In this document: positions 39,170-47,410 of the stretch, in pieces | How the letters are laid out: each line of letters opens with the position of its first letter | How positions within the stretch are numbered: the stretch's first letter is position 1 | Source: Shewanella hafniensis | GTDB lineage: Bacteria > Pseudomonadota > Gammaproteobacteria > Enterobacterales > Shewanellaceae | Assembly: GCF_019655335.1 (NCBI RefSeq) | Contig: NZ_BPFD01000028.1 | Location: 1-53,036 of the forward strand | Length of the DNA: 53,036 nt | Direction of reading: 5' to 3' | Made by a program: the position numbers and the translations under genes | Notes under the pieces: model-generated | The model's input: the letters and a program-made list of their open reading frames with translations, nothing else | Database searches by the model: none | Told to the model about the DNA's origin: nothing

Positions 39170-40441
39170 TTACATTTTTGAGCCTTTAGCCCCGTAAAAC
39201 AGGATAAAGCCATAGCAAATCACAGGCAGAATAAACGCGTGCTGTACACCAAGGTTATCCGCTAACATGCCTTGGAATAAAGGTAGAATCGCCCCACCCA
39301 CAATTGCCAGACACAAAATGCCACTGCCCTGTGAAGTGTGTGGACCTAAATCACGCAGCGCTAAGCTGAAGATCGTTGGGAACATAATCGAGTTAAATAA
39401 CCCCACCCCAAGGATTGCCCACATAGCAATACTGCCACTGCTTGTCATCGCCACCAGCACAAGTAGCGCTGCAATAAAGGCATTAAAAGCAAGTACTGAG
39501 CCAGCGGGCACTTTTTGCATCACCACAGAGCCAATAAAACGTCCCACCATAGCGCCGCCCCAGTAATAGGCGATGTAATGGGCGGCTTCGGCTTCTGGCA
39601 TGCCCGCAATGTGGCTTTCGCCTAAAAAGTTAACTAAGAAACTACCGATAGACACTTCGGCGCCGACATACACGAAAATACCCACAGCGCCGAGCACTAA
39701 GTGCTTGCTTTGTAAGGCACTGGTTTTACCTAGATGGGTTTGGACCTCACCTTGAACACTGTGATCATGCTCACGGATCACAGGTAAATCTAATTTTGCA
39801 AAAATCAGCGCTAAGATTGCCAAAGCGCCAGAAAGCAACAGGTATGGCAGTTTAACCACTTCGGCTTCGGCGCTCGCGTTGGCTAAATCGCTGGATACTG
39901 AACTGGCAACAGAAAGAATGAGCATAGCACCAAAGAATGGTGCCACAGTTGTACCTAACGCATTGAAAGCTTGCGTTAAATTCAAACGACTCGAGGCAGT
40001 TTCGCTACTGCCTAAGGCGTTAACATAGGGGTTGGCTGCCACTTGTAGGATAGTGATGCCCGATGCAAGAACGAATAACGCGCCAAGGAACAGATTGTAG
40101 GTCGCTAGCGTGGCCGCTGGATAAAACAGCGCACAGCCAATACTCGCAATCACAAGACCGGTAACTATCCCCTTTTGATAACCCAGTTTTTTGACTAAGT
40201 TACCAGCTGGGATCGACACTAAAAAGTAAGCTCCAAAGAAACAAAATTGGATCAACATGGCTTGAGTGTAATTCAGCGAAAACACCGCTTTAAGATGCGG
40301 GATCAGAATATCGTTCAAGCAAGTGATAAAACCCCACATAAAAAACAGTGAAGTTAATGAGATCAAGGCAAAACGATAACTGCCCGAGCCATTTTCGCCA
40401 GCATTACTGCTGTAACTACCGATATTAATTGATGACGCCAT
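39170..40441 (-). CDS. FucP/GluP-family sugar:H+ symporter
   Basis: This 423-residue major-facilitator protein has twelve membrane helices. The segments [41 protein letters not shown] and [12 protein letters not shown] are typical of the FHS (fucose-galactose-glucose) group. It probably imports glucose or a small malto-oligosaccharide released by the neighbouring amylases; the exact sugar is inferred from context only. It lies downstream of the alpha-glucosidase gene on the same strand, separated by a MITE-like element, and ends in the terminator at 39122. Confidence 0.88.
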   Translation of the reverse strand: MASSINIGSYSSNAGENGSGSYRFALISLTSLFFMWGFITCLNDILIPHLKAVFSLNYTQAMLIQFCFFGAYFLVSIPAGNLVKKLGYQKGIVTGLVIASIGCALFYPAATLATYNLFLGALFVLASGITILQVAANPYVNALGSSETASSRLNLTQAFNALGTTVAPFFGAMLILSVASSVSSDLANASAEAEVVKLPYLLLSGALAILALIFAKLDLPVIREHDHSVQGEVQTHLGKTSALQSKHLVLGAVGIFVYVGAEVSIGSFLVNFLGESHIAGMPEAEAAHYIAYYWGGAMVGRFIGSVVMQKVPAGSVLAFNAFIAALLVLVAMTSSGSIAMWAILGVGLFNSIMFPTIFSLALRDLGPHTSQGSGILCLAIVGGAILPLFQGMLADNLGVQHAFILPVICYGFILFYGAKGSKM

Positions 40442-40538
40442 AGTTATTCTCTCTGTATGTTTTTATTATCAGGAACTAATTAAGGTTACATTCCCCAGTA
40501 TGCCCGTGGGCGGCTTTACGTCGAATAGTGGGCTTGGG

Positions 40539-40807
40539 TATATACCCAAGCTACCTGAAGATACGAGTTTCAGAGCGCCTAGGGTGCTTCAATTCAAGGC
40601 GCATCAATGACAGAATGTCGGCCACCTTTTGAATTGATGCAACACCGAAGTGGAGTGCCCTAGGCGCTCCGTCCCGGCGGGTTTTAACGCACTTTATGCC
40701 GTGTTGGTTATTTTTAACTTAGTCCACTAGGTCTGCAAATAACCGCCTTGCCTAAAGTGCGTTAAATTCCCGCTGAATCCTGCATCTTCAAGTTGTTTGG
40801 GTATATA
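40539..40807. mobile_element. MITE-like repeat with terminal inverted repeats
   Basis: A noncoding element of about 269 bp is bounded by 24-base terminal inverted repeats (40539-40562 and 40783-40806) that match at 21 of 24 positions. Both ends carry TATATACCCAA outward. It contains nested inverted repeats: GAGCGCCTAGGG (from 40573) with CCCTAGGCGCTC (from 40648), and TAACGCACTTTA (from 40685) with TAAAGTGCGTTA (from 40753). It has no reading frame. I recall similar TATATACCCAA-type repeats scattered in Shewanella genomes; this could not be checked here. It separates the alpha-glucosidase from the sugar permease. Confidence 0.75.
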
Positions 40808-40837
40808 ACACCTCAGCCGAATAAAAATGAATCATTT

Positions 40838-42460
40838 TCACTTTAAAACTGCATAAAAGCTGGCAAATGCCGAAAACTTCAGCTGATTGTTTTCTATTTG
40901 TGCGGTTTTCAGGCCATGTCCCAGCAACATTTCACTAAATTCAAACTGTGATGAATCCAACTCAACATTAGTATCGCCTAAGTTGAATCCGACGAATATT
41001 TTGAGCTCTCCTAAGGTGCGGATAAAGGCCAAGATGGGCTCGTTGCTATCCACAAACTGGATATCGCCTTCAACCAGCACTGGGTGTAATTTACGCCAAG
41101 CAAGAAAACGTCGATAACCACTAAGCATGGAATCAGCATCTGATTCTTGTACATCTACCGCTAACGCTTGATGCGCAGGGGCGATAGGCAACCAAGGCGA
41201 TACCTCACTAAAACCACTAAAATCGGCGCCTTGCTGCCATGGCATTGGCGTACGGCAACCATCGCGGCCTTTGAACATAGGCCAGAAGGTTTTGCCAAAG
41301 GGATCTTGCAACTCATGGTATTCAATCGGCGCTTCGGTTAAACCGAGTTCTTCACCTTGATAACTACACACACTGCCGCGCAGTGAACTTAGCATGGCAT
41401 TGAGCATTTTAACCATGTCAGAATTCTGTTTGCCCTGCCCCCAACGGCTCGCCACGCGCTGCACATCATGATTACCGATAGCCCAACAAGGCCAACCATC
41501 ACCTATGCTCGCTTCTAATGCCTCTACGGTTTGGCGAATATAAGCGGCGCTGTAATCGTCGGTTAATAGCTCAAAACTGTAGGCCATGTGCAGGCGATCT
41601 TCACCTTTAGTGTAAGCCGCCATCACAGCTAAAGAATCTTCGGCCGACACTTCACCTAAGGTCACAGCGCCGGGATAGCGATTGATGAGCTTTCGTAAAT
41701 CTTCGATAAACGCGATGGTTTGCGGACGGTCATTATTGTAGTAATGATATTGATAGGCGTAAGGGTTATCTTCGCTAAAACCTCGGCCCTGACGTTTATC
41801 CTTAGGTTTCGCTGGATTGTCCCTGAGCTGTTCATCGTGATAACAGAAGGTAATCGCATCTAAGCGAAAGCCATCAACGCCCTTTTTAAGCCAAAACTCG
41901 ACATTATCCAGCACAGCTTGACGCACGTCAGGGTTATGGAAATTAATATCGGGCTGGCTACGCAGGAAGTTATGTAAATAGTATTGTTGTCTGCGTGGTT
42001 CCCATTCCCAAGCACAACCGCCAAAAATCGCGAGCCAGTTGTTAGGTGCTGTGCCGTCTTCCTTAGGATCGGCCCACACATACCAATCCGCTTTGGGATT
42101 TGTACGGCTCTCGCGGCTTTCAACAAACCACGCATGCTGATCAGAGGTATGACTTAATACTTGATCGATAATGACCTTAATGCCTAAGCCGTGGGCTTTT
42201 TCAATCAATTCATCGAAATCATGCATAGTGCCAAAAAGAGGGTCAACTTCGCGGTAGTCACTGATGTCGTAGCCAAAATCTGCCATGGGCGATTTAAAGA
42301 ATGGTGAAATCCAGATGGCATCGACGTTGAGGCTCGCAATGTAGTCCAGCTTAGCGATAATGCCACGCAAATCACCAACGCCATCACCATTGGTATCTAA
42401 AAGGCTACGCGGATAAATTTGATAAATCACCGCGCCACGCCACCAAGTTAACTCACTCAT
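40838..42460 (-). CDS. GH13 alpha-glucosidase (oligo-alpha-glucosidase type)
   Basis: This 540-residue cytoplasmic enzyme has no signal peptide. The family-13 active site is complete: nucleophile D201 in GFRLDAIT, acid/base E270 in TLGEVSAED, and D332 in IGNHDVQR. The DTNGDGVGDLRGI segment near the N-terminus is a calcium site shared by the oligo-1,6-glucosidase/alpha-glucosidase subfamily. It would cleave glucose from imported malto-oligosaccharides. A GGGG-type ribosome binding site precedes the ATG. It is divergent from the TonB receptor across a region with LacI-type operators. Confidence 0.92.
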   Translation of the reverse strand: MSELTWWRGAVIYQIYPRSLLDTNGDGVGDLRGIIAKLDYIASLNVDAIWISPFFKSPMADFGYDISDYREVDPLFGTMHDFDELIEKAHGLGIKVIIDQVLSHTSDQHAWFVESRESRTNPKADWYVWADPKEDGTAPNNWLAIFGGCAWEWEPRRQQYYLHNFLRSQPDINFHNPDVRQAVLDNVEFWLKKGVDGFRLDAITFCYHDEQLRDNPAKPKDKRQGRGFSEDNPYAYQYHYYNNDRPQTIAFIEDLRKLINRYPGAVTLGEVSAEDSLAVMAAYTKGEDRLHMAYSFELLTDDYSAAYIRQTVEALEASIGDGWPCWAIGNHDVQRVASRWGQGKQNSDMVKMLNAMLSSLRGSVCSYQGEELGLTEAPIEYHELQDPFGKTFWPMFKGRDGCRTPMPWQQGADFSGFSEVSPWLPIAPAHQALAVDVQESDADSMLSGYRRFLAWRKLHPVLVEGDIQFVDSNEPILAFIRTLGELKIFVGFNLGDTNVELDSSQFEFSEMLLGHGLKTAQIENNQLKFSAFASFYAVLK

Positions 42461-42606
42461 TGTTGCCCCTTTATCGTTATTCTACAGCGATCTTTCCCTA
42501 ACACACTCACGCAAACAGTTATCGTTTTGTTACTGCAGAGTAAAGGTATCGCGGCTTATTTTGTGTCACCGAGCATACGTGAAGAGGGAAATAAGGTTCA
42601 ATACAC

Positions 42607-42622
42607 CTGCATACGTATGCAG
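42607..42622. promoter_or_regulatory. LacI-family-type operator, copy 1
   Basis: CTGCATACGTATGCAG is a perfect 16-base palindrome with a central CG, the usual form of LacI/MalR-family sites. It lies about 147 bases upstream of the alpha-glucosidase start. Confidence 0.65.
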
Positions 42623-42756
42623 AAGACCGCGCCAGAAATCACATTGAGACATAACTCGCTTTACTATTTATTAACAGTCACTTAATTGCAAAATAAAATC
42701 ATTTTACGCCATGAGATTTCCCGCAATTAACGGCTATTCTTAACTCAACAAGGCAT

Positions 42757-42770
42757 TGAATACGTATGCA
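42757..42770. promoter_or_regulatory. LacI-family-type operator, copy 2
   Basis: TGAATACGTATGCA matches the core of copy 1 (TGCATACGTATGCA) at 13 of 14 positions. It lies about 187 bases upstream of the receptor start codon and 150 bases from copy 1, a distance that would allow DNA looping. Confidence 0.6.
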
Positions 42771-42956
42771 CTCTGTTGTTCCGCTAAGAAGCTCGGGAGT
42801 AGTATCTTCACCGTTGCATAACAATTTGGTCATAAACGCAGCACTTATGCAGTCAATTAAGCGCCCAGATACCAAAAAAAAGGCCGCAAACATAACGCGG
42901 TGATAACGATAAAACGCTCTACAAAGCGATAAAGCGACTCCAAGGGGAAGAGAGAT

Positions 42957-45683
42957 ATGATGCGATTTAAACCCAGTTTGCTAACCTTAGCGCTCATTGC
43001 CGCAGGTGCGAGTATGCACTCCTATGCGGCAGATGAAGTGGCGACAGATAAGACAGCTAAAGATGAAAATATTGAAGTGATTCAAGTCACTGGTATTCGC
43101 CGTAGCTTGCAAGAATCCCAATCACTTAAGATGTCATCCTCTTCTATCGTTGAAGCCATTTCAGCGGAAGACATAGGTAAATTACCGGATGTCAGTATTG
43201 CAGAATCTCTAGCACGATTGCCTGGCGTATCGGCTCAACGACTCGATGGTCGTGCCAACGTGATTTCTATCCGCGGTATGGGCCCTGACTTTACTACCGC
43301 CACATTAAATGGTCGCGAACAGGCCTCTGTGAACGATAACCGCAGTGTGGAATTCGACCAATATCCATCTGAGTTATTAAATCGCGTTGTAGTTTACAAG
43401 ACACCCGATGCCTCAGTTATGGCGCAAGCCATCGGCGGTACGGTTGATATGCAAACAATCAGTCCTTTAGCCCACGGTGAACAAACGATTGCCGTTTCGC
43501 TACGCGGCGAAATGAACGATTTAGGTTCATTAAACAGCGGCTCAAGTGACACAGGCTACCGTGGCAGTATCTCTTATATTGACCAATTCGCCGATGACAC
43601 TATTGGTGTCGCCATTGGTTATGCTCGCATGATGTCACCTAACCAAGAAGAACGTTGGCAAGCTTGGGGTTACCCAACCAATGACAATGGTGATAGCGTT
43701 TTAGGTGGTGCAAAACCTTTCGTTCGTTCAAGTGAATTAGAACGTGATGGTGTACTCGCCGTATTTGAATATGCGCCAAATACCACTTACCACTCGACCT
43801 TAGACATTTACTACTCAAAATTTACCGATGATCAACGCCTACGAGGCATTGAAATCCCTGGTGCTTGGGGCACAAACGGTGGCGTAATTCCGACGACAAC
43901 TGATAATGGTTTAGTCACTGAAGGTGTCATCAAAGGAGCTGAAGTCGTTATCCGTAACGACGTCAACAAACGTGATGCGGATTCTCTGTCTATTGGCTGG
44001 AATAACAAATTCAACATCAATGAGAACTGGAATGTTGAAGCCGATATCTCCATGTCTAGAGCTAACCGTACTGACATAGGTATGGAAAGTTACTCAGGAA
44101 CTGGCCGCGGTACAGGTGTGGGAGCGGTTGACGATTTAGGCTTTGCTTATAACGGTAAAGGCGGTTATATATTTGACCATAACCTCGATTATTCTGATAA
44201 AAACCTGATCAAACTTGGCGACCCACTCGGTTGGGGTAGCCCACTAGGCGCTAACACTCAAGACGGCTTTATCAACAAACCTGAAATTGAGGATGAGCTA
44301 AAATCCTTCCGTTTAAGCGCTGAATATGTGCTCGATGGCGGTGCCGTTCGTAGCGTTGAGTTTGGTGTGAATCGTACTAATCGCGATAAAACCAAATTAG
44401 ATAAAGGTTATTACCTGACACTCAAAGGTTATGACGGTTCTGCCAATTACACTATGGCAGTACCAGATCAATACTTACTTGCACCAACGTCACTCGATTT
44501 CTTTGGCATGGGCAATGTATTAAGTTACGACTCGTTGGCTTTCTACAATGACGGTAACTATACAGAAACTGATGTTGCTGATGTGGATCTTTCCCGCGCA
44601 ACTAACTCTTGGGCTGTTCAAGAAAAAGTGACCACCGGCTATGTGATGGCCAACCTTGAATCCGAAGTATTTGGTATTCCTTTCACGGGTAACGCAGGCT
44701 TACAAGCGGTTCATACCGATCAATCTTCTGACGGTACAGTGGCAACGGTTGAAAATGAAGTAGTGGTGTTAACGTCGCGCACTGCGGGTGATTCCTATGT
44801 TGAATGGCTGCCAAGTGTTAACTTAAGTTTCGAAGTTGCCGATAGCCAAGTGGTCCGTTTAGCCGCAGCGCGCACGTTAACCCGTTCACGCATGGACAAA
44901 ATGAATGCCAACCTAAACTACACTTATTCAGCTAACCCAAGTGGTGGCAACGTTAACTGGAGTGGTAGCGCCGGTAATCCTGAGTTACGCCCATGGTTAG
45001 CCCGTCAATATGACTTAAGCTATGAAAACTATTTCAGCGACCAAGGTTATTTCTCGGTAGCGATATTCTACAAAGATCTTGAGAACTACGTTTACGATCA
45101 ACATACAGACTTTGATTTCAGCACTCTATTCCCACAAGGGCCGACTGATAACCCGATTGGCGATGTCACCCAACCACAAAACGGTGAAGGTGGTTATGTT
45201 CAAGGTGTTGAAGCCTCTGTATCTGTCGACTTTGGTATGTTTGCCGATGTGTTAAGTGGGTTTGGTACTGTTATCAGCGGCTCATACAACGACAGTGAAG
45301 TGAAAGAAACTCCAACCAGCAATCCAACAACCTTGCCAGGTCTGTCAGAAAAAACCTTAAACGCGACGATTTACTATGAAAACTCAGGCTTCGAAGCGCG
45401 CATTAGCTCACGCTACCGCAGTGACTTCCTTGGTGAAGTAACCAAGATCAGTCTGCAACGCGAAAACGTGAACATCAAAGCTGAAACTGTGGTCGATGCA
45501 CAAATTGGTTATGACTTTAGCGAAAGCGGTATCGAGTCTCTGTATGGTTTATCTATTCAGTTCCAAGTGAATAACTTAACCAACGAGCCTTTCACCTCTT
45601 ACACTAGCGATGATCAACGTTTAGTCCGTGATTACCAAAACTATGGCCGTAACTTTATGTTAGGCGCGAACTATAAGTTCTAA
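42957..45683 (+). CDS. TonB-dependent receptor, probable maltodextrin/cyclodextrin uptake
   Basis: This 908-residue outer-membrane protein has a signal peptide ending MHSYA-A. An N-terminal TonB-box-like region ENIEVIQVTGIRRSL follows, then a plug domain (IVEAISAEDIGKLPDVSIAESLARLPGV and NVISIRGMGPDFTTATLNGR) and a large beta-barrel ending in an aromatic residue (GANYKF), as barrels do. It is of the Xanthomonas/Caulobacter-type carbohydrate receptor group. Context with GH13 enzymes suggests alpha-glucan oligosaccharides as cargo. The ATG at 42957 follows AAGGGGAAGAG. A strong terminator lies 14 bases after the stop, so downstream genes need readthrough or their own promoter. Confidence 0.9.
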   Translation: MMRFKPSLLTLALIAAGASMHSYAADEVATDKTAKDENIEVIQVTGIRRSLQESQSLKMSSSSIVEAISAEDIGKLPDVSIAESLARLPGVSAQRLDGRANVISIRGMGPDFTTATLNGREQASVNDNRSVEFDQYPSELLNRVVVYKTPDASVMAQAIGGTVDMQTISPLAHGEQTIAVSLRGEMNDLGSLNSGSSDTGYRGSISYIDQFADDTIGVAIGYARMMSPNQEERWQAWGYPTNDNGDSVLGGAKPFVRSSELERDGVLAVFEYAPNTTYHSTLDIYYSKFTDDQRLRGIEIPGAWGTNGGVIPTTTDNGLVTEGVIKGAEVVIRNDVNKRDADSLSIGWNNKFNINENWNVEADISMSRANRTDIGMESYSGTGRGTGVGAVDDLGFAYNGKGGYIFDHNLDYSDKNLIKLGDPLGWGSPLGANTQDGFINKPEIEDELKSFRLSAEYVLDGGAVRSVEFGVNRTNRDKTKLDKGYYLTLKGYDGSANYTMAVPDQYLLAPTSLDFFGMGNVLSYDSLAFYNDGNYTETDVADVDLSRATNSWAVQEKVTTGYVMANLESEVFGIPFTGNAGLQAVHTDQSSDGTVATVENEVVVLTSRTAGDSYVEWLPSVNLSFEVADSQVVRLAAARTLTRSRMDKMNANLNYTYSANPSGGNVNWSGSAGNPELRPWLARQYDLSYENYFSDQGYFSVAIFYKDLENYVYDQHTDFDFSTLFPQGPTDNPIGDVTQPQNGEGGYVQGVEASVSVDFGMFADVLSGFGTVISGSYNDSEVKETPTSNPTTLPGLSEKTLNATIYYENSGFEARISSRYRSDFLGEVTKISLQRENVNIKAETVVDAQIGYDFSESGIESLYGLSIQFQVNNLTNEPFTSYTSDDQRLVRDYQNYGRNFMLGANYKF

Positions 45684-45696
45684 TCCTGCACGGTTT

Positions 45697-45728
45697 AAAG
45701 CCTCTGTAACCTGTTACAGAGGCTTTTT
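45697..45728 (+). terminator. Intrinsic terminator after the TonB receptor gene
   Basis: A 14-bp perfect stem (AAAGCCTCTGTAAC / GTTACAGAGGCTTT) with a CT loop is followed by T residues. It separates the receptor from the halogenase-like gene and probably gives partial termination in a shared unit. Confidence 0.9.
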
Positions 45729-45810
45729 ACTTTATCATTTCAAGCCACTGGGCTATTCATTTATCTGCGTTAATTGATCACCACGAATCATAATGTGAAA
45801 GGCTTATATC

Positions 45811-47310
45811 ATGAATAAAATCAGAGATATCGTCATTGTAGGTGGAGGTTCATCAGGTTGGATGACGGCGGCCATGTTGGCAAGATTGTTTAAGTCAATA
45901 CTGAATATCACCCTGATTGAATCTGAAGATATAGGCACAGTGGGCGTAGGTGAAGCCACCATTCCACCACTGCAAATATTCAATAACGTGCTAGGGATTT
46001 CCGAAGCCGATTTCATCAATGCCACCCAAGCAACGTTTAAATTAGGTATTCAATTCGAAAATTGGGGCAAACCAAATGAAGCCTATATGCATGCTTTTGG
46101 TAATGTAGGTAAAGATATAGGTTTTACTCAATTTCATCATTATTGGCTCAGCACCTCCCCAAAAGAGGTCAATTCGTTTTGGGATTACTCGGTTAATTAC
46201 CAAGCGGCGAAACACAATAAGTTTCAAGTACTCCAGCAGATCCCAAACTCTCCCCTTGCCGGCTTAACCCATGCTTATCATTTTGATGCATCGCTCTATG
46301 CCCAATTTTTACGACGTTTCAGTGAGCAACTCGGAGTAAAGCGTATCGAAGGCCAGATTACGGCGGTCGAACTCACGCCAAACGGCGATATTGAAAGTGT
46401 AACCTTAGGATCAGGAAAAACCGTAACAGCCGATTTCTTTATAGATTGCTCGGGCTTTGCCGCGCTACTGATAGAAAAAGCGCTCAAGGTTGGCTTCGAT
46501 AGCTACCAACACTGGCTCCCCTGCGACAGCGCCTATGCCGTGCCCTGCGAAAAAACGGCGGCAATAACGCCTTATACACGTTCTATAGCCCATGATGCGG
46601 GTTGGCAATGGCGGATCCCCCTGCAACACCGCACAGGCAATGGGTTAGTCTATTGCAGTCGCTATATCAGTGATGATGCAGCTAAACAGCTTTTACTCAA
46701 TCATTTAGATGGTAAGCCTTTGGCTGAACCTAAGAAAATCAATTTTAAAACCGGACGACGAATCAAACAGTGGCATAAAAATTGTGTTGCCATCGGCCTT
46801 TCGAGTGGGTTCTTAGAGCCTTTAGAATCCACCAGCTTGCATTTAGTCCAATCGGCGATTATTCGCTTGAGTAAACTCTTTCCACATCAAGGAATTGCAC
46901 AAGCGAATGTCGATGAGTTCAATCGCCAGTCCCAACTTGAATTTGAACAAATCCGCGATTTTATTATCTTGCACTATCATTTAAACCAAAGGGAAGATGC
47001 GAAGGAAAATGGGTTTTGGTATCAATGCCGAACCATGTTACTGCCAGAGAGTTTGCAACAAAAAATCGCCCTATTTCGTGCCACAGGCACAGTGTTTAGA
47101 CATCAAGATGAACTCTTTACCGAAGCCGCATGGATTCAAGTCATGTTGGGGCAAGGCATTAGGCCTCAGGATTTCAATCCATTAGCGGCAACCATTCAAC
47201 CGCAAGCACTGAGTGAATTCCTGCTCAATATGCGCACTATTATTGATAATACCGTCACTAAGCTACCAAGCCACGACCAGTATCTAGCACACATATCGAC
47301 ACATAAATAA
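45811..47310 (+). CDS. Tryptophan-halogenase-family flavoprotein
   Basis: This 499-residue protein has the FAD-binding motif GGGSSGW near the N-terminus. The flavin-dependent halogenase signature WxWxIP appears as WQWRIP at 265-270. The two residues that act on hypochlorous acid in PrnA (K79 and E346) have equivalents K77 in ATFKLGIQFENW and E339 in GFLEPLESTSLH. The usual halogenase active site is therefore complete. No flavin reductase or tryptophan gene is nearby; instead it lies between a TonB receptor and amylases, a context I recall for this family in Caulobacterales and Alteromonadales. Its substrate is unknown and may not be an indole. A sugar-linked oxidation role is speculation. Confidence 0.88.
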   Translation: MNKIRDIVIVGGGSSGWMTAAMLARLFKSILNITLIESEDIGTVGVGEATIPPLQIFNNVLGISEADFINATQATFKLGIQFENWGKPNEAYMHAFGNVGKDIGFTQFHHYWLSTSPKEVNSFWDYSVNYQAAKHNKFQVLQQIPNSPLAGLTHAYHFDASLYAQFLRRFSEQLGVKRIEGQITAVELTPNGDIESVTLGSGKTVTADFFIDCSGFAALLIEKALKVGFDSYQHWLPCDSAYAVPCEKTAAITPYTRSIAHDAGWQWRIPLQHRTGNGLVYCSRYISDDAAKQLLLNHLDGKPLAEPKKINFKTGRRIKQWHKNCVAIGLSSGFLEPLESTSLHLVQSAIIRLSKLFPHQGIAQANVDEFNRQSQLEFEQIRDFIILHYHLNQREDAKENGFWYQCRTMLLPESLQQKIALFRATGTVFRHQDELFTEAAWIQVMLGQGIRPQDFNPLAATIQPQALSEFLLNMRTIIDNTVTKLPSHDQYLAHISTHK

Positions 47311-47410
47311 TCACTACGGCTTAAGAGTTACGACTGACGTTAGGAGTGTACTAACTCATCGATTTATAAATTGAATTTGCAGTTTAAATTTGAATCAACA
47401 AGGAATGAAT

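Larger units (their letters stand above)
42461..42956. promoter_or_regulatory. Divergent regulatory region of the maltodextrin locus
   Basis: A gene-free stretch of 496 bases between the alpha-glucosidase and the TonB receptor. It contains two copies of a TACGTA-centred palindrome (42607-42622 and 42757-42770). No confident -35/-10 pair was assigned by eye. AAGGGGAAGAG precedes the receptor start codon. Confidence 0.6.

Noticed and set aside
42699..42893. 64-codon minus-strand frame in the divergent regulatory region
   Set aside because: No ribosome binding site, no family resemblance, and it runs across an operator palindrome.
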